Counted from the stretch's first letter, positions 16,804 to 27,052 are shown. The stretch: 34,701 nt of DNA from Rhizobiales bacterium CCH3-A5 (GCA_001556025.1 LSIB01000049.1:1-34701); one strand, 5' to 3'. Notes: generated by a model from the sequence alone, not told the origin. A program made the numbers and translations.

Positions 16804-19011
16804 ATGCATTCGCCTTTGGCCGCGAAGTTCGGCAACGCTGATCCCTCCGCGCGGATGCTCAGGGGCACGCTTGCGACGCTGGGCTGCGCATTCCTGCTTG
16901 CGCTGGCCGCCGCCGCCGCGATCGTCGTCGCCATCACAAACGACGCCAACCGCCTCGAGGCGGCGCGCCAGCGCGACCGCGTCGGCGCCGCCTTCGACAG
17001 CCAAACGCGGCTGCGCCAGCTCAGGCTCGACAACCTCACCGCCACCGGCGAGTTGCAGACCGCCCTGAGCCAGCCCGCGCCGCTTGCCGCGCTCCAGAGC
17101 GCCTTCGTGGCGCTGAGCAGCCGTTTTCTCGAGTTCGATGGCGCTTACATCGTCTCGGCTTCGGGCCGCGTCTTCGCCGGCGTCGAAGGCGGCCAGCACG
17201 CCGGACAGGCCGGCTATGACGGGCTGAAACATTATCACCACCGGATTCCCGGCGCGCCGATGCACGCCCGGCCGTCGCCGACTGACCGCGATGGCGCGGC
17301 TACCGTCGTTTTTGACGGGCACGAAGCGCTGGTGCTTTTCGTCAGCGAACTGAAAACGGTGGTCAATCCCGTGATCGCCGCCCGCGTCGGGCCCATTCAC
17401 ATCGTCGGCTATCGCCGGATGACCAGCGCGATGTTGATCGATCTGTCGGAGCGCTACCGCGTCGCCGACGTCCGGCTGGTCGGCAAGAGTCCGGCCGACG
17501 AACTCAGCAGCCTGCCCGTGCTCGGGCCCGATGGAACGCCCCGGGCCTGGCTGGCATGGACGCCCGAGCGTCCGGGCGACGCCATGCTGCGCCAGTTCCT
17601 CTGGGCGCTGATCGGGGTCGGACTGCTGTTCTGCGGCATCTTCATCTATGTCATGCAGCGCCTGCGCGGCGCGGCCGCCGAGATCGCGCTGCGCGAGCGC
17701 CAGATCCAGCGCCTCGCCGGCCAGGACGAACTTTCACTGCTGCCGAACCGCCGCACCTTCGATCTCAGGCTCGATCAGGAACTCGCACAGCTCGGCCGGA
17801 CCGGCGCGAAGCTCGCCATCCTCCTGCTCGATCTCGATCGCTTCAAGGCCGTCAACGACACCTATGGCCACACCGCCGGCGACGAGCTGATCCGCCAGGT
17901 CGCGGAGCGGCTCTCGGGCATGATGCGGCTCGGCGACACGGTCGCGCGGCTCGGCGGCGACGAATTCGGCATCATCCAGACCAACATGGTCGATCCGTCC
18001 GGCTGCGCGGCGCTGGGCGAGCGCATCTTGGAAAGCCTGACGCAGCCTTTCGAGATCATGGGCGTCGAGACCACGATCGGCTGTTCGATCGGCATCGCGC
18101 TCGCGCCGCAGGACGGCGTCGACCGCGAATCCCTGCTCAAGCTCGCCGACACCGCCCTCTATGAATCGAAGAACAACGGGCGCAACCGCTATTCCTTCTT
18201 CGAATCGGGCATGAATCGCGCGCTGCAGGTCAAGCGCATGGTCGAGGAGGATTTGCGCCGCGCCATCGCCAGGGACGAACTCGTGCTGCACTACCAGCCG
18301 CAGGTCTCGATCGACGGGTCGACCGTGGTCGGCGTCGAGGCGCTGGTGCGCTGGCCCCACCCTGTCCATGGCATGGTGCCGCCTTCGGAGTTCATCGGCA
18401 TCGCCGAGGAGCGCGGGCTGATCGTGCCGCTCAGCGAATGGGTGCTGCGCCGCGCCTGCATGGAGGCCGGGCGCTGGCCGGGCCTGCGGCTCGCGGTCAA
18501 CGTCTCGCCGATCCAGTTCCGTCACAAGGACTTCGTCGCCAACGTCATCCGCATCCTGGATGAGACCGGCTTCGACCCGGCCCGGCTCGAACTTGAACTG
18601 ACAGAAGGCGTCGTCGTCGAGGATGCCGACGCCGCCGAAACTGCGATGATGGATCTGCGCGGCCACGGCATCGGGCTGGCGCTCGACGATTTCGGAACAG
18701 GCTATTCAAGCCTGATCTATCTGCGCCGCTTCGCCTTCGACAAGATCAAGATCGACCGTTCCTTCCTCGAATACATGGAAACGACCGGCGAATCCGCCAT
18801 TCTGGTGCATTCGATCGCGCATCTTGGCCGGGCGCTTGGCCTGCGCGTCTGCGCCGAGGGCGTCGAAACCGCCGAGCAGCACCGCTTCCTGCAGGCAATC
18901 GGCTGCCACGAACTGCAGGGCTTCCTGTTCTCGAAAGGTGTGCCGGCGGCCGAGATCGATCGCCTGCTGGCGCTCGACGCGCCGTTCGCGGCGGTTCTGG
19001 CGGCGGCCTGA
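16804..19011 (+). CDS. Membrane GGDEF-EAL cyclic-di-GMP enzyme with a periplasmic sensor
   Basis: This 735-residue protein is anchored by transmembrane helices at about 22-44 and 264-285, enclosing a periplasmic CHASE4-like sensor. A GGDEF domain follows with intact GGDEF (384-388) and the inhibitory RxxD site R375-D378, then an EAL domain with EALVRW (512-517) and DDFGTGYSS (628-636). Both catalytic signatures are intact, so it could make and break cyclic-di-GMP; net direction cannot be read from sequence. Such proteins switch bacteria between motile and sessile states. It begins 105 bases after anbu on the same strand, so cotranscription is possible but unproven. Its stop faces exoD three bases away. 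Confidence 0.95.
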   Translation: MHSPLAAKFGNADPSARMLRGTLATLGCAFLLALAAAAAIVVAITNDANRLEAARQRDRVGAAFDSQTRLRQLRLDNLTATGELQTALSQPAPLAALQSAFVALSSRFLEFDGAYIVSASGRVFAGVEGGQHAGQAGYDGLKHYHHRIPGAPMHARPSPTDRDGAATVVFDGHEALVLFVSELKTVVNPVIAARVGPIHIVGYRRMTSAMLIDLSERYRVADVRLVGKSPADELSSLPVLGPDGTPRAWLAWTPERPGDAMLRQFLWALIGVGLLFCGIFIYVMQRLRGAAAEIALRERQIQRLAGQDELSLLPNRRTFDLRLDQELAQLGRTGAKLAILLLDLDRFKAVNDTYGHTAGDELIRQVAERLSGMMRLGDTVARLGGDEFGIIQTNMVDPSGCAALGERILESLTQPFEIMGVETTIGCSIGIALAPQDGVDRESLLKLADTALYESKNNGRNRYSFFESGMNRALQVKRMVEEDLRRAIARDELVLHYQPQVSIDGSTVVGVEALVRWPHPVHGMVPPSEFIGIAEERGLIVPLSEWVLRRACMEAGRWPGLRLAVNVSPIQFRHKDFVANVIRILDETGFDPARLELELTEGVVVEDADAAETAMMDLRGHGIGLALDDFGTGYSSLIYLRRFAFDKIKIDRSFLEYMETTGESAILVHSIAHLGRALGLRVCAEGVETAEQHRFLQAIGCHELQGFLFSKGVPAAEIDRLLALDAPFAAVLAAA

Positions 19012-19014
19012 GAT

Positions 19015-19611
19015 TCAGAACAGGCCGGAAATGCCGCTGACGATCGCATAGGCGAAGCCCGCGCTCAGCATCAGCCCGACAGCGCCGATCAGCGCGCCAG
19101 CGATGATGAACAGCCCGTCGCGCTCGACGAGGCCCAGTCCAACGAAGCACACCGCCAGCCCGAGCGGGATCTGGCCGATGAAGGGCGCGGCGACGATCAG
19201 CCCCAGCGCCAGCACGAGAATGAGCAGGCCAAGGACCGGGATCGCCGCGGTGCCGCCCAGCACCGTCAGACGCGGCCGCGAAATCCGCTCCAGACGCGTC
19301 AACGCAGGCAAAGCGCGCGCGACGGCCTTGGCGAGCTCGACCTGGCCGATGCTCTTCGACAGCAGCGCCTGAGGCAGCCAGGGCGTCGCGCGGCCCGACA
19401 GCATCTGCACGGCGACGAAGGCCAGCACGAGTCCGCAGACCAGCGGGATCGGCGGCGGCATCGGCAGGCAGTTCGGCAGCCCGAGCAGCACGACGAGCAG
19501 CGCATAGGCTCGGTCCTGAAGCGCGCCTATGATGGTCGCGACGCTGATGCGCTGGCCGGGCAGCGCCGCCAACGCCGTCAGCAGGCCGGAAGTACGAAGC
19601 TGGATGGGCAC
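19015..19611 (-). CDS. exoD: ExoD-family membrane protein
   Basis: This 198-residue integral membrane protein matches the ExoD family, named for Sinorhizobium meliloti exopolysaccharide and nodule-invasion mutants; the molecular activity is unknown. Signatures include GALQDRAYALLVVLLGLPNCLPMPPPIP (its centre GLPN-LP) and several hydrophobic spans in the C-terminal half (about 105-198). The GTG at 19611 is chosen because it begins the family-like part. A TTG at 19695 overlapping the usg stop would add a 28-residue Arg-rich leader that looks untranslated. No good ribosome site precedes either start. It is probably cotranscribed with usg. Confidence 0.88.
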   Translation of the reverse strand: MPIQLRTSGLLTALAALPGQRISVATIIGALQDRAYALLVVLLGLPNCLPMPPPIPLVCGLVLAFVAVQMLSGRATPWLPQALLSKSIGQVELAKAVARALPALTRLERISRPRLTVLGGTAAIPVLGLLILVLALGLIVAAPFIGQIPLGLAVCFVGLGLVERDGLFIIAGALIGAVGLMLSAGFAYAIVSGISGLF

Positions 19612-19691
19612 GCGCGGTCGGCCGGGTCGGGGCGGGACCAGCGGCCTAGCACGCGTGCGACGCGCGCAACAAGGGCGCGCGGCGCTGCCGC

Positions 19692-19961
19692 TCAATGCAG
19701 CGTGAGCACGCCGTTCACATTCACGATCTCGGCCGGTCGGATGAGGCGCGAATGCGCCACCGTGACGGAGTGCAGCGGCCCTTCGAGCTCGCGCTTCCAG
19801 AAGTCGAGGAAATCATGCAGCTCGGGAAAGCGCGGGGCGAGGTCGTATTTCTGCCAGATGAAGGTCTGGAGCAGGCTCGGATGATCCGGCATGCGGTAGA
19901 GGATCGTCGCCGTCGTCAGCCCGTAACCTGCCAGTTGCCGGATGAAATCCGTCGATGCCAT
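19692..19961 (-). CDS. usg: Usg family protein
   Basis: This 89-residue protein belongs to the Usg family of Alphaproteobacteria, named for an open frame next to trp genes in Caulobacter; its function is unknown. Family-like text includes GYGLTTATILYRMPDHPSLL, FIWQKYDLAPRFP and the C-terminal VNVNGVLTLH. The ATG at 19961 has a strong ribosome site, GAGGGGAGAG, just upstream. No trp genes are present here. The divergent gap of about 160 bases up to bcsS should hold its promoter. The longer reading frame upstream is a shadow of the gap and bcsS. Confidence 0.93.
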   Translation of the reverse strand: MASTDFIRQLAGYGLTTATILYRMPDHPSLLQTFIWQKYDLAPRFPELHDFLDFWKRELEGPLHSVTVAHSRLIRPAEIVNVNGVLTLH

Positions 19962-20121
19962 CGCCACTCTCCCCTCTTGCGAACAGGAATGATGCTGAGC
20001 CAGATATGCCAAGGCTGCTCCCGTCTGGTTAACAAAGACTTGCAAGCCTCCTGCCAAGCTGCTGCAATCTTCGCGTGCGCGCCGGCCATTCCGCCACCGC
20101 GCAGCGTCGGTGGGAGTTCGG

Positions 20122-20850
20122 GTGGGGTCGCGTGGCGCAGGACCTGGCTCATTGCCGCTTGCCGTTCTGGCAAGCCTCCTTGCTGCGACCCAAGCCTGTG
20201 CCGAGGATGAACTCGGCGAGCGCGACCCGGTTTCGACTGTGCTCTTCGCCTCGCTCGAAGCCGGGCCGGCCAAGCACTTCGCCGCATTCGGCCTGAAGCG
20301 TGCGATCACCGGCGGACTGGACGCCAGCGGCTTCCGCGCCCTGGTCAAGCTCGGCGGCGCGCATGAGACGCCGAACGGTCCGCGGCCGCGCGGCAATCTC
20401 TACAAGGCCGAAGGGCAGGCGCTGCTCGGTTATGAATGGCGCGTCGGGGACACGTTCGTCTCGCTCTATGCAGGCCCGGACTACGAGGAGGAGATCCGTG
20501 TCTGCGGCTGCGCCGTCTCGGTGACGACGCGCTTCGGCGCGCGGCTGCAGGGCGACCTCTGGGCGACGCCGACGCGCGAGACCATGCTGCAGGGCAGCGC
20601 CTATGTCTCGACGATGGACCGCCGGCTCTGGGGCCGTGTCGCCGGCGGCTGGGCCGTGCCGCTCGGTCTTTATGTCGGACCCGAGATCGAGGCCTATCGG
20701 CAGACCGGCTACCACAAGCTCAGGCTCGGCCTGCACGCGACGGGTTTCAGGCTGTTTGGGCTAAACTGGCGGCTGTCGGGCGGCTGGCAGACGACCAGCG
20801 ACCGTCCGGGCGAGGCCTATGCGACGCTGGGCGTGCATTGGCGGCGCTGA
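20122..20850 (+). CDS. bcsS: BcsS-like cellulose biosynthesis-associated outer-membrane protein
   Basis: This 242-residue protein has a signal peptide (about 1-27, cleaved near ACA-EDE) and alternating hydrophobic/polar strands ending in GVHWRR, as in outer-membrane barrels. It resembles the BcsS family linked to bacterial cellulose synthesis, with VLFASLEAG near the mature start, YEWRVGDTFVSLYAGPDYE and a VCGCAV Cys pair mid-protein. GTG at 20122 is preferred because GGGAG lies five bases upstream; GTG at 20110 would add four residues. No bcsA, bcsB or bcsZ gene is in the window. It converges on the photolyase gene with three bases between the stops. Confidence 0.8.
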   Translation: MGSRGAGPGSLPLAVLASLLAATQACAEDELGERDPVSTVLFASLEAGPAKHFAAFGLKRAITGGLDASGFRALVKLGGAHETPNGPRPRGNLYKAEGQALLGYEWRVGDTFVSLYAGPDYEEEIRVCGCAVSVTTRFGARLQGDLWATPTRETMLQGSAYVSTMDRRLWGRVAGGWAVPLGLYVGPEIEAYRQTGYHKLRLGLHATGFRLFGLNWRLSGGWQTTSDRPGEAYATLGVHWRR

Positions 20851-20853
20851 AAC

Positions 20854-22377
20854 CTACTCCAGCGCGCCCAGAAACCGCTCGGCATCCGCTACGATCTCGG
20901 CCCGCCGCTCAGCCGTCATCTTCGCCAGCGTGCGATAGGGCATCGCCATGCGCGGATTGCGCGCGAGCTTGCCCTCGTTCTCGATCAGGAAGTTCCAGTA
21001 GAGATAGTTGAACGGGCAGGCGCGGGCGCCGGCCTTGGCTTTGACGTCATAGGCGCAAGACCCGCAATAATCCGACATGCGGTCGATATAGGCTCCCGAC
21101 GCAGCATAGGGTTTCGAGCCGAGCAGCCCGCCATCGGCCCACATCACCATGCCGTGCGTATTCGGCAGCTCGACCCAGTCAAAGGCGTCGGCATAGACGG
21201 CGAGGTACCAGTCCTCGATCTGCGCCGGGGCGATGCCGGCCAGCAGCGCGAAATTGCCGGTCACCATCAGCCGCTGGATGTGATGCGCATAGGCGTGGCG
21301 GCGGGTGTCACCGACGCATTGCGCCACGCAGTTCATCTCCGTCTCGCCGCTCCAGTAGAACCAGGGCAGTTTTCGCGTCGCCGACAGCGCGTTGCTCTGC
21401 GCGTAGCCCGGCATTTCGAGCCAGTAGATGCCCCGCACATATTCTCGCCAGCCGATGATCTGGCGGATAAACCCTTCGACGGCGTTGAGCGGCGCCCTGC
21501 CGAGCCGCCAAGCCTCTTCGGCGGCGCGGCAGACCTCCAGCGGCTCAAGCAGGCCGCAATTGAGGTAGGGCGAGATCAGGCTGTGGAAGAGGAACGGCTC
21601 GCCCGTCTTCATCGCATCCTGATAGTCGCCGAAGCGCGGCAGCGCGTCCGTGACGAAGCTCTCAAGAGCCTTAAGCGCGTCAGCCCGCGTCACGCCCCAG
21701 CGGAACGGTTCGAGATCGCCGAAATTGTCGGGAAAGCGTCCGGCCACCAGAGCCAGCACCTCGCGCGTCGTCCCGTCAGGCGAAAAGCCGCCCCGCTCCG
21801 GCGGCGCGACACCCTTGGGCAGCGCCTTGCGGTTTTCGGGGTCGAAGTTCCATTGTCCACCCTCGGGCTCTTGGCCATCCATCAAAAGTCCGGTCTTCCT
21901 GCGCATTTCACGGTAGAAGAACTCCATGCGGTAGCTCTTGCGGCCATGGGCCCAGGCGGCGAACTCGGTGCGCGAGCAGATGAAGCGCGTATCAGGAAAA
22001 ATGTGGAGCGGCACACCGAGTTCCTCGCGCCAGTCCTGCATCATCTCCCAGACCCGCCATTCGCCGGGCTCCGTGACGACGACGGCTTCGGGCTTGTGCC
22101 GCGTCACAGCGCGCTCGAGTTCGCCGCCGAATGAACCGGTGTTGGCGGGATCGTCGAGCGCGACATAGTCGACGCGGATACCCTCCTCTCGCAAACTCTG
22201 CGCAAAATGGCGCATGGCAGAAAGGATCAGCGCGATCTTCTGCTTGTGATGGCCGACATAGGAGGTCTCTTCGGCGACCTCGACCATCAGAACGATGTCA
22301 TCCGCGGGATCGAGGCCCTCCAGCGCCGAGAGCGAGCGGGTGAGCTGGTCGCCCAGGATGAAGCGCATCGCCGACAT
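20854..22377 (-). CDS. phrB: FeS-BCP class cryptochrome/photolyase, (6-4) type
   Basis: This 507-residue flavoprotein closely resembles Agrobacterium PhrB, a prokaryotic (6-4) photolyase that repairs UV photoproducts using light, FAD and a 4Fe-4S cluster. Four Cys for the cluster fall at 350, 438, 441 and 454, in EMNCVAQ, DYCGSCAYD and ARACPFN, and His365-His366 in AHHIQRLMVTGNF matches the catalytic pair. With the ATG at 22377 these numbers coincide with those I recall for PhrB, supporting that start, although no clear ribosome site precedes it. NAVEGFIRQIIGWREYVRGIYW is part of the FAD-binding helical domain. A palindromic repeat separates it from the SDR gene upstream. Confidence 0.95.
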   Translation of the reverse strand: MSAMRFILGDQLTRSLSALEGLDPADDIVLMVEVAEETSYVGHHKQKIALILSAMRHFAQSLREEGIRVDYVALDDPANTGSFGGELERAVTRHKPEAVVVTEPGEWRVWEMMQDWREELGVPLHIFPDTRFICSRTEFAAWAHGRKSYRMEFFYREMRRKTGLLMDGQEPEGGQWNFDPENRKALPKGVAPPERGGFSPDGTTREVLALVAGRFPDNFGDLEPFRWGVTRADALKALESFVTDALPRFGDYQDAMKTGEPFLFHSLISPYLNCGLLEPLEVCRAAEEAWRLGRAPLNAVEGFIRQIIGWREYVRGIYWLEMPGYAQSNALSATRKLPWFYWSGETEMNCVAQCVGDTRRHAYAHHIQRLMVTGNFALLAGIAPAQIEDWYLAVYADAFDWVELPNTHGMVMWADGGLLGSKPYAASGAYIDRMSDYCGSCAYDVKAKAGARACPFNYLYWNFLIENEGKLARNPRMAMPYRTLAKMTAERRAEIVADAERFLGALE

Positions 22378-22381
22378 CAGA

Positions 22382-22426
22382 GCATGGCGCGAAAAAGTGG
22401 GAACCGGTTTTTCGCGAAAGCCATGC
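22382..22426. repeat. Rhizobial-type extragenic palindrome
   Basis: An outer inverted repeat, GCATGGC (22382-22388) with GCCATGC (22420-22426), encloses CGAAAAA and TTTTTCG around a GTGGGAACCGG loop. The GAAAAAGTGGGAACCGGTTT core is recalled as a common extragenic repeat in Bradyrhizobium-, Bosea- and Methylobacterium-like genomes. It sits between the SDR stop and the photolyase start on the minus strand, and could fold in the mRNA as a processing or termination site. Confidence 0.75.
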
Positions 22427-22439
22427 GACAGCGCATCGA

Positions 22440-23174
22440 TCAGCCCTTCGTACGCAGCGACGAGCGCCCGCCATCGACGCCGATGATCTGGCCCGTGATC
22501 CAGGACGCTTCCTGCGAGACCAGCAACGCCGCCAGCGGCGCAATGTCCTCGGGCTCGCCCAGCCGCTGCATGGGGTGCAGCTCCGCGATCGCCTTCGCCA
22601 TCGCCTCGTTGCCGGTCAGCGCCTTGGCGAGCGGCGTCCTCGTCAGCGACGGCGCGATGCAGTTGACCCTGATTTTCGGGGCAAGCTCGGCGGCAAGCGC
22701 CAGCGTCAGCCCCTCGACCGCGCCCTTGGCCATGGCGACCGAGGCGTGGGCGGCAAAACCCTGCGCCGCTGCGACGGTGGAGAACAGCACGATGCCAGCC
22801 GTTCCCTCGGCCTGTTTCAACGCCGGCAGAGCCGCTTGAATCGCCTTGGCAGCGCCGAGCGCGTTGACGCTGAAATCCTTCAGGAAATCCTCGCCGCTAA
22901 GTCGCGTAACCGGCTTCAGGTTGATGGTGCCGACGGCGTAGACGAGCCCGGCCAGCGCGCCGCCGGCGGACGCGGCTTCTGCCGCCCGCGCGAACAACGC
23001 GTCGTCGGACACGTCTCCGGCCGTAAAGCCTGCGCCGATCTCACCGGCAAGCGCTTTGAGCCGGCCGACGTCTCGCCCGACAAGGTGCAGCCGGTAGTCG
23101 CGATCATGCAGGGCCCGCGCGGTTGCGGCCCCGATCCCGCCGCTGCCGCCATAGATCAAAATCGTTCCGGCCAT
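22440..23174 (-). CDS. SDR-family protein lacking the catalytic Tyr
   Basis: This 244-residue short-chain dehydrogenase/reductase homologue has the nucleotide-binding GGSGGIG (9-15), VGRD (32-35) after the second strand, and S132 and K150. The usual YxxxK is VxxxK: Val146 in HASVAMAK is where Tyr is expected. Without Tyr, ordinary hydride-transfer acid catalysis is unlikely, so the protein may bind nucleotide without reducing a carbonyl, or use another residue. It lies directly upstream of the photolyase gene on the same strand, separated by the palindrome. The ATG at 23174 (MAGTILIYGG) is the only sensible start. Confidence 0.92.
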   Translation of the reverse strand: MAGTILIYGGSGGIGAATARALHDRDYRLHLVGRDVGRLKALAGEIGAGFTAGDVSDDALFARAAEAASAGGALAGLVYAVGTINLKPVTRLSGEDFLKDFSVNALGAAKAIQAALPALKQAEGTAGIVLFSTVAAAQGFAAHASVAMAKGAVEGLTLALAAELAPKIRVNCIAPSLTRTPLAKALTGNEAMAKAIAELHPMQRLGEPEDIAPLAALLVSQEASWITGQIIGVDGGRSSLRTKG

Positions 23175-23259
23175 TCACCGATGCCTTTTCAGCCCTATTT
23201 GATGGCCTGCGCCCGTCCAGGACAAAGTTAGGGCGGTGCAGACAAAGGTCGAGACAGGC

Positions 23260-23406
23260 ATGGCGAAGATGGTGCGCAAGGGCGATCTGCCGCAGAAGAC
23301 CTGCCTGCACTGCGCACGCCCCTTCGCCTGGCGCAAGAAATGGGAGCGGGTCTGGGACGAGGTGAAGTATTGCTCGGCCCGATGCCGGCGGGCGGGGAAG
23401 GCGTGA
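23260..23406 (+). CDS. DUF2256 small Cys-rich protein
   Basis: This 48-residue protein reads MAKMVRKGDLPQKTCLHCAR, then PFAWRKKWERVWDEVKYCS and ARCRRAGKA. Four Cys arranged CxxC...CxxxC suggest a small zinc ribbon, and WRKKWERVWDEVKYCS is the DUF2256 hallmark. The function is unknown. The family is often encoded beside cryptochrome/photolyase genes, as here (photolyase ends about 0.9 kb away on the other strand, with the SDR gene between). The ATG at 23260 follows GAGACAGG. The TGA lies five bases before the vapC stop on the opposite strand. Confidence 0.93.
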   Translation: MAKMVRKGDLPQKTCLHCARPFAWRKKWERVWDEVKYCSARCRRAGKA

Positions 23407-23411
23407 CGGCC

Positions 23412-23801
23412 TTAAGCCTGCAATGCGGAGACGATGTCGGTGAGCGCAAAATCGTTCCCCACGAAGAGCAGTGGGCAGTTATGACGTTTGGCGACTGCGT
23501 AGGCGAAACAGTCGCCAAAATTCAAGCTGGCGGGATGAACGCCACGCCCCCACGCTGCATGTGCCGCTGCTGTGCGGCGCGCTTCAGGTTCATCGACGAC
23601 GACCACCGTCATCGCCAGACGCTGCAGCAATGCATCGAGCGCGGCCGCCATGTGGCGGCGCTCCGCGACCAATACGGCTTCGGCGAGAGTGCCCGCCGAA
23701 ATCAGGATTCGAGGGGCCGATACCAGCGCCGCCTCGCATGCCGGGCCCCATTGTTCACGGAGCAAAATTGCCAGCAGCGCCGACGTATCAACGGCAATCA
23801 C
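23412..23801 (-). CDS. vapC: VapC-like PIN-domain toxin
   Basis: This 129-residue PIN-domain protein is predicted to be an Mg-dependent RNase that halts translation by cutting RNA. The acidic metal-binding residues are present: D5 (VDTSALLAIL), E41 (LAEAV), D97 (NFGDCFAYAVA) and D117 (VGNDFALTD). It starts with GTG at 23801, overlapping the antitoxin stop (GTGA), so translation is coupled and the antitoxin is made first. The RNA target cannot be inferred. It is the last gene of a two-gene minus-strand operon. Confidence 0.93.
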   Translation of the reverse strand: MIAVDTSALLAILLREQWGPACEAALVSAPRILISAGTLAEAVLVAERRHMAAALDALLQRLAMTVVVVDEPEARRTAAAHAAWGRGVHPASLNFGDCFAYAVAKRHNCPLLFVGNDFALTDIVSALQA

Positions 23802-24055
23802 CGCGGCAGGCCGTCTTCATCGTAGAGGAAATCCTGGCTTCGGGCTGCATCGGGGCCGATCAAGGCCTCGGGAGGGACCAGCCGTTTGGCCTCCTCGATG
23901 ATCTGGCGCCTTTCCGACGGGGAAAGCTGCCGAGCAAATGGAGCCAGCCGGACCACGGGAACGCCATGGCGTGTCAACACAACGTCCTCACCAGCTTGAG
24001 CACGTCTGACGAGTTCCGTGAGTTGTCCTTTCGCCTCGCTGACGCTCACGTTCAT
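23798..24055 (-). CDS. vapB: Phd/YefM-type antitoxin paired with VapC
   Basis: This 85-residue antitoxin starts MNVSVSEAKGQLTELVRRAQ, the Phd/YefM DNA-binding fold, followed by GEDVVLTRHGVPVVRL and a C-terminal segment that would wrap the toxin (about 50-85). It neutralises VapC and should repress its own promoter. The ATG at 24055 has GGAGG five bases upstream; a longer frame from 24112 would include the promoter and is rejected. The promoter and likely operator lie immediately upstream. The name vapB is given by partnership; the fold is Phd-like rather than the AbrB-like type of many VapB proteins. Confidence 0.93.
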   Translation of the reverse strand: MNVSVSEAKGQLTELVRRAQAGEDVVLTRHGVPVVRLAPFARQLSPSERRQIIEEAKRLVPPEALIGPDAARSQDFLYDEDGLPR

Positions 24056-24083
24056 GCTGGCCTCCACAGATCGCTGAAAGCAT

Positions 24084-24108
24084 AATTTAGACCACTCTCT
24101 GGTCCAAT

Positions 24109-24112
<4 letters not shown>
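24084..24112 (-). promoter_or_regulatory. Promoter and inverted-repeat operator of the toxin-antitoxin operon
   Basis: On the minus strand, -35 TTGAAT (24107-24112) and -10 TAAATT (24084-24089) are separated by 17 bases. The spacer contains the palindrome GACCA-GAGAG-TGGTC (24090-24104), well placed for a dimeric antitoxin to block RNA polymerase. The -35 box overlaps the stop codon of the upstream molybdenum gene. About 29 bases lie between the -10 box and the antitoxin ATG. Confidence 0.7.
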
Positions 24113-25716
<1,604 letters not shown>

Positions 25717-25726
25717 AGCGCCCGGC

Positions 25727-26419
25727 TCACGACGCCGGCCGGCGCGGGCCGCGCAGGGTGGAGACGATCTCGCCGAGGATCGACAGCGCGATCTCGGCTG
25801 GCGAAACCGCCCCGATATCGAGCCCGATCGGCGCATGAATGCGGGCGATGGCGGCCTCGTCGAAGCCCGCCGCCGCCAGCCGCTCGACGCGCCGGCCATG
25901 CGTCTTCCGGCTGCCGAGCGCGCCGACATAGAAGCACTCCGAGCGCAGGGCCGCCTCCAGACCCGGATCATCGATCTTGGGGTCGTGCGTCAGCGCGACG
26001 AAGGCGGTGTAGGCGTCGAGCCGCAGGCGCGCCAGCGCCGCATCCGGCCACTCCGTCAGCAGGGTCACGTCCGGAAATCGCTCCGGTGTGGCGAAGGCGG
26101 TGCGCGGATCGATGATGACCAGATCGAGATCGAGCAGTTCGGCCATCGGCGCCATGGCTTGCGAGATATGCACCGCGCCGGTGACGACGACGCGCGGATG
26201 CGGCGCCTGCACGGTGAGAAAAAATTGCGACCCCTCGGCCTCGACGAGCGCGCTCTTGCCCATGCTCAAATGCTTTTCGAGCAGCGCCGCCAGAGGATCG
26301 GCTGCAAATTCGGCCGCCGTGACGAGCCGCTGCGCGCCGCCTTCCATCGCCGTGACGAGGATGGCCGGCCGCCGGGCGGCGCGCTCGGCGTTCAACGCCG
26401 CGAGAATCGACAGGTCCAT
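25727..26419 (-). CDS. XdhC/CoxI family protein, C-terminal (Rossmann) type
   Basis: This 230-residue XdhC-family protein belongs to the group that helps insert or sulfurate the molybdenum cofactor of xanthine dehydrogenase-like enzymes. It has a Rossmann segment VTGAVHISQAMAPMAELLDL (79-98) and the conserved FYVGALGSRKTHGRR (163-177). The short N-terminal XdhC_CoxI domain is encoded separately at 27053-27391. The ATG at 26419 follows the LysE-family stop by four bases with AAGGG upstream, so it is translated in tight coupling. The start used here is internal to a longer frame beginning in the LysE gene. Confidence 0.9.
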   Translation of the reverse strand: MDLSILAALNAERAARRPAILVTAMEGGAQRLVTAAEFAADPLAALLEKHLSMGKSALVEAEGSQFFLTVQAPHPRVVVTGAVHISQAMAPMAELLDLDLVIIDPRTAFATPERFPDVTLLTEWPDAALARLRLDAYTAFVALTHDPKIDDPGLEAALRSECFYVGALGSRKTHGRRVERLAAAGFDEAAIARIHAPIGLDIGAVSPAEIALSILGEIVSTLRGPRRPAS

Positions 26420-26423
26420 GCGC

Positions 26424-27052
26424 TCAGCCCTTGTCCGTCGCCAGCTTGACGCCAAGGCCGATCATCAGCGAACCGCCGAGCCAGCGCCCGAAGGCGAACC
26501 CGGCGCGGCTGGCCTTCATCGTCTTCATCACGACCGAGGCGCCGATGACGGTAACGAGGTCGGCCGAGGAAAAAGCGAAATTGACGATGGTGCCGAGGAT
26601 CAGGAACTGCACCCAGACCGGAAAGGCGGCAGCCGGATCGACGAATTGCGGCAGCAGCGCGATGAAGAACAGCGCCACTTTGGGATTAAGGATCTCGACG
26701 ATGAAGGAGTCGATCAGCGCCCGCCTGACCGTCTTCGGAGGCGCGACCGGCGCGTCCGGAGCGGTCAGCCGCGAGCGGATCATGCCGATGCCGAGCCAGA
26801 CCAGATAGAGCGCGCCGGCCAGCTTCACCGCGACGTAGAGTTCCGGCACATGCTTGAACACCGCCGAGAGGCCGAACGCCGCGGCAAAGACATGGACATA
26901 GCAGCCGATATGGATGCCGAGCATTGCCATCAACCCGGCCTTGCGACCATGGCTGATCGTCTGCGCCGCCGTATAGAGCAGCGCGGGACCGGGGAAATAG
27001 GCGACCAGCACGGTCAGCGTCGCAAAGGCGAGAAGGGTCTCCCAGGAGGCCA

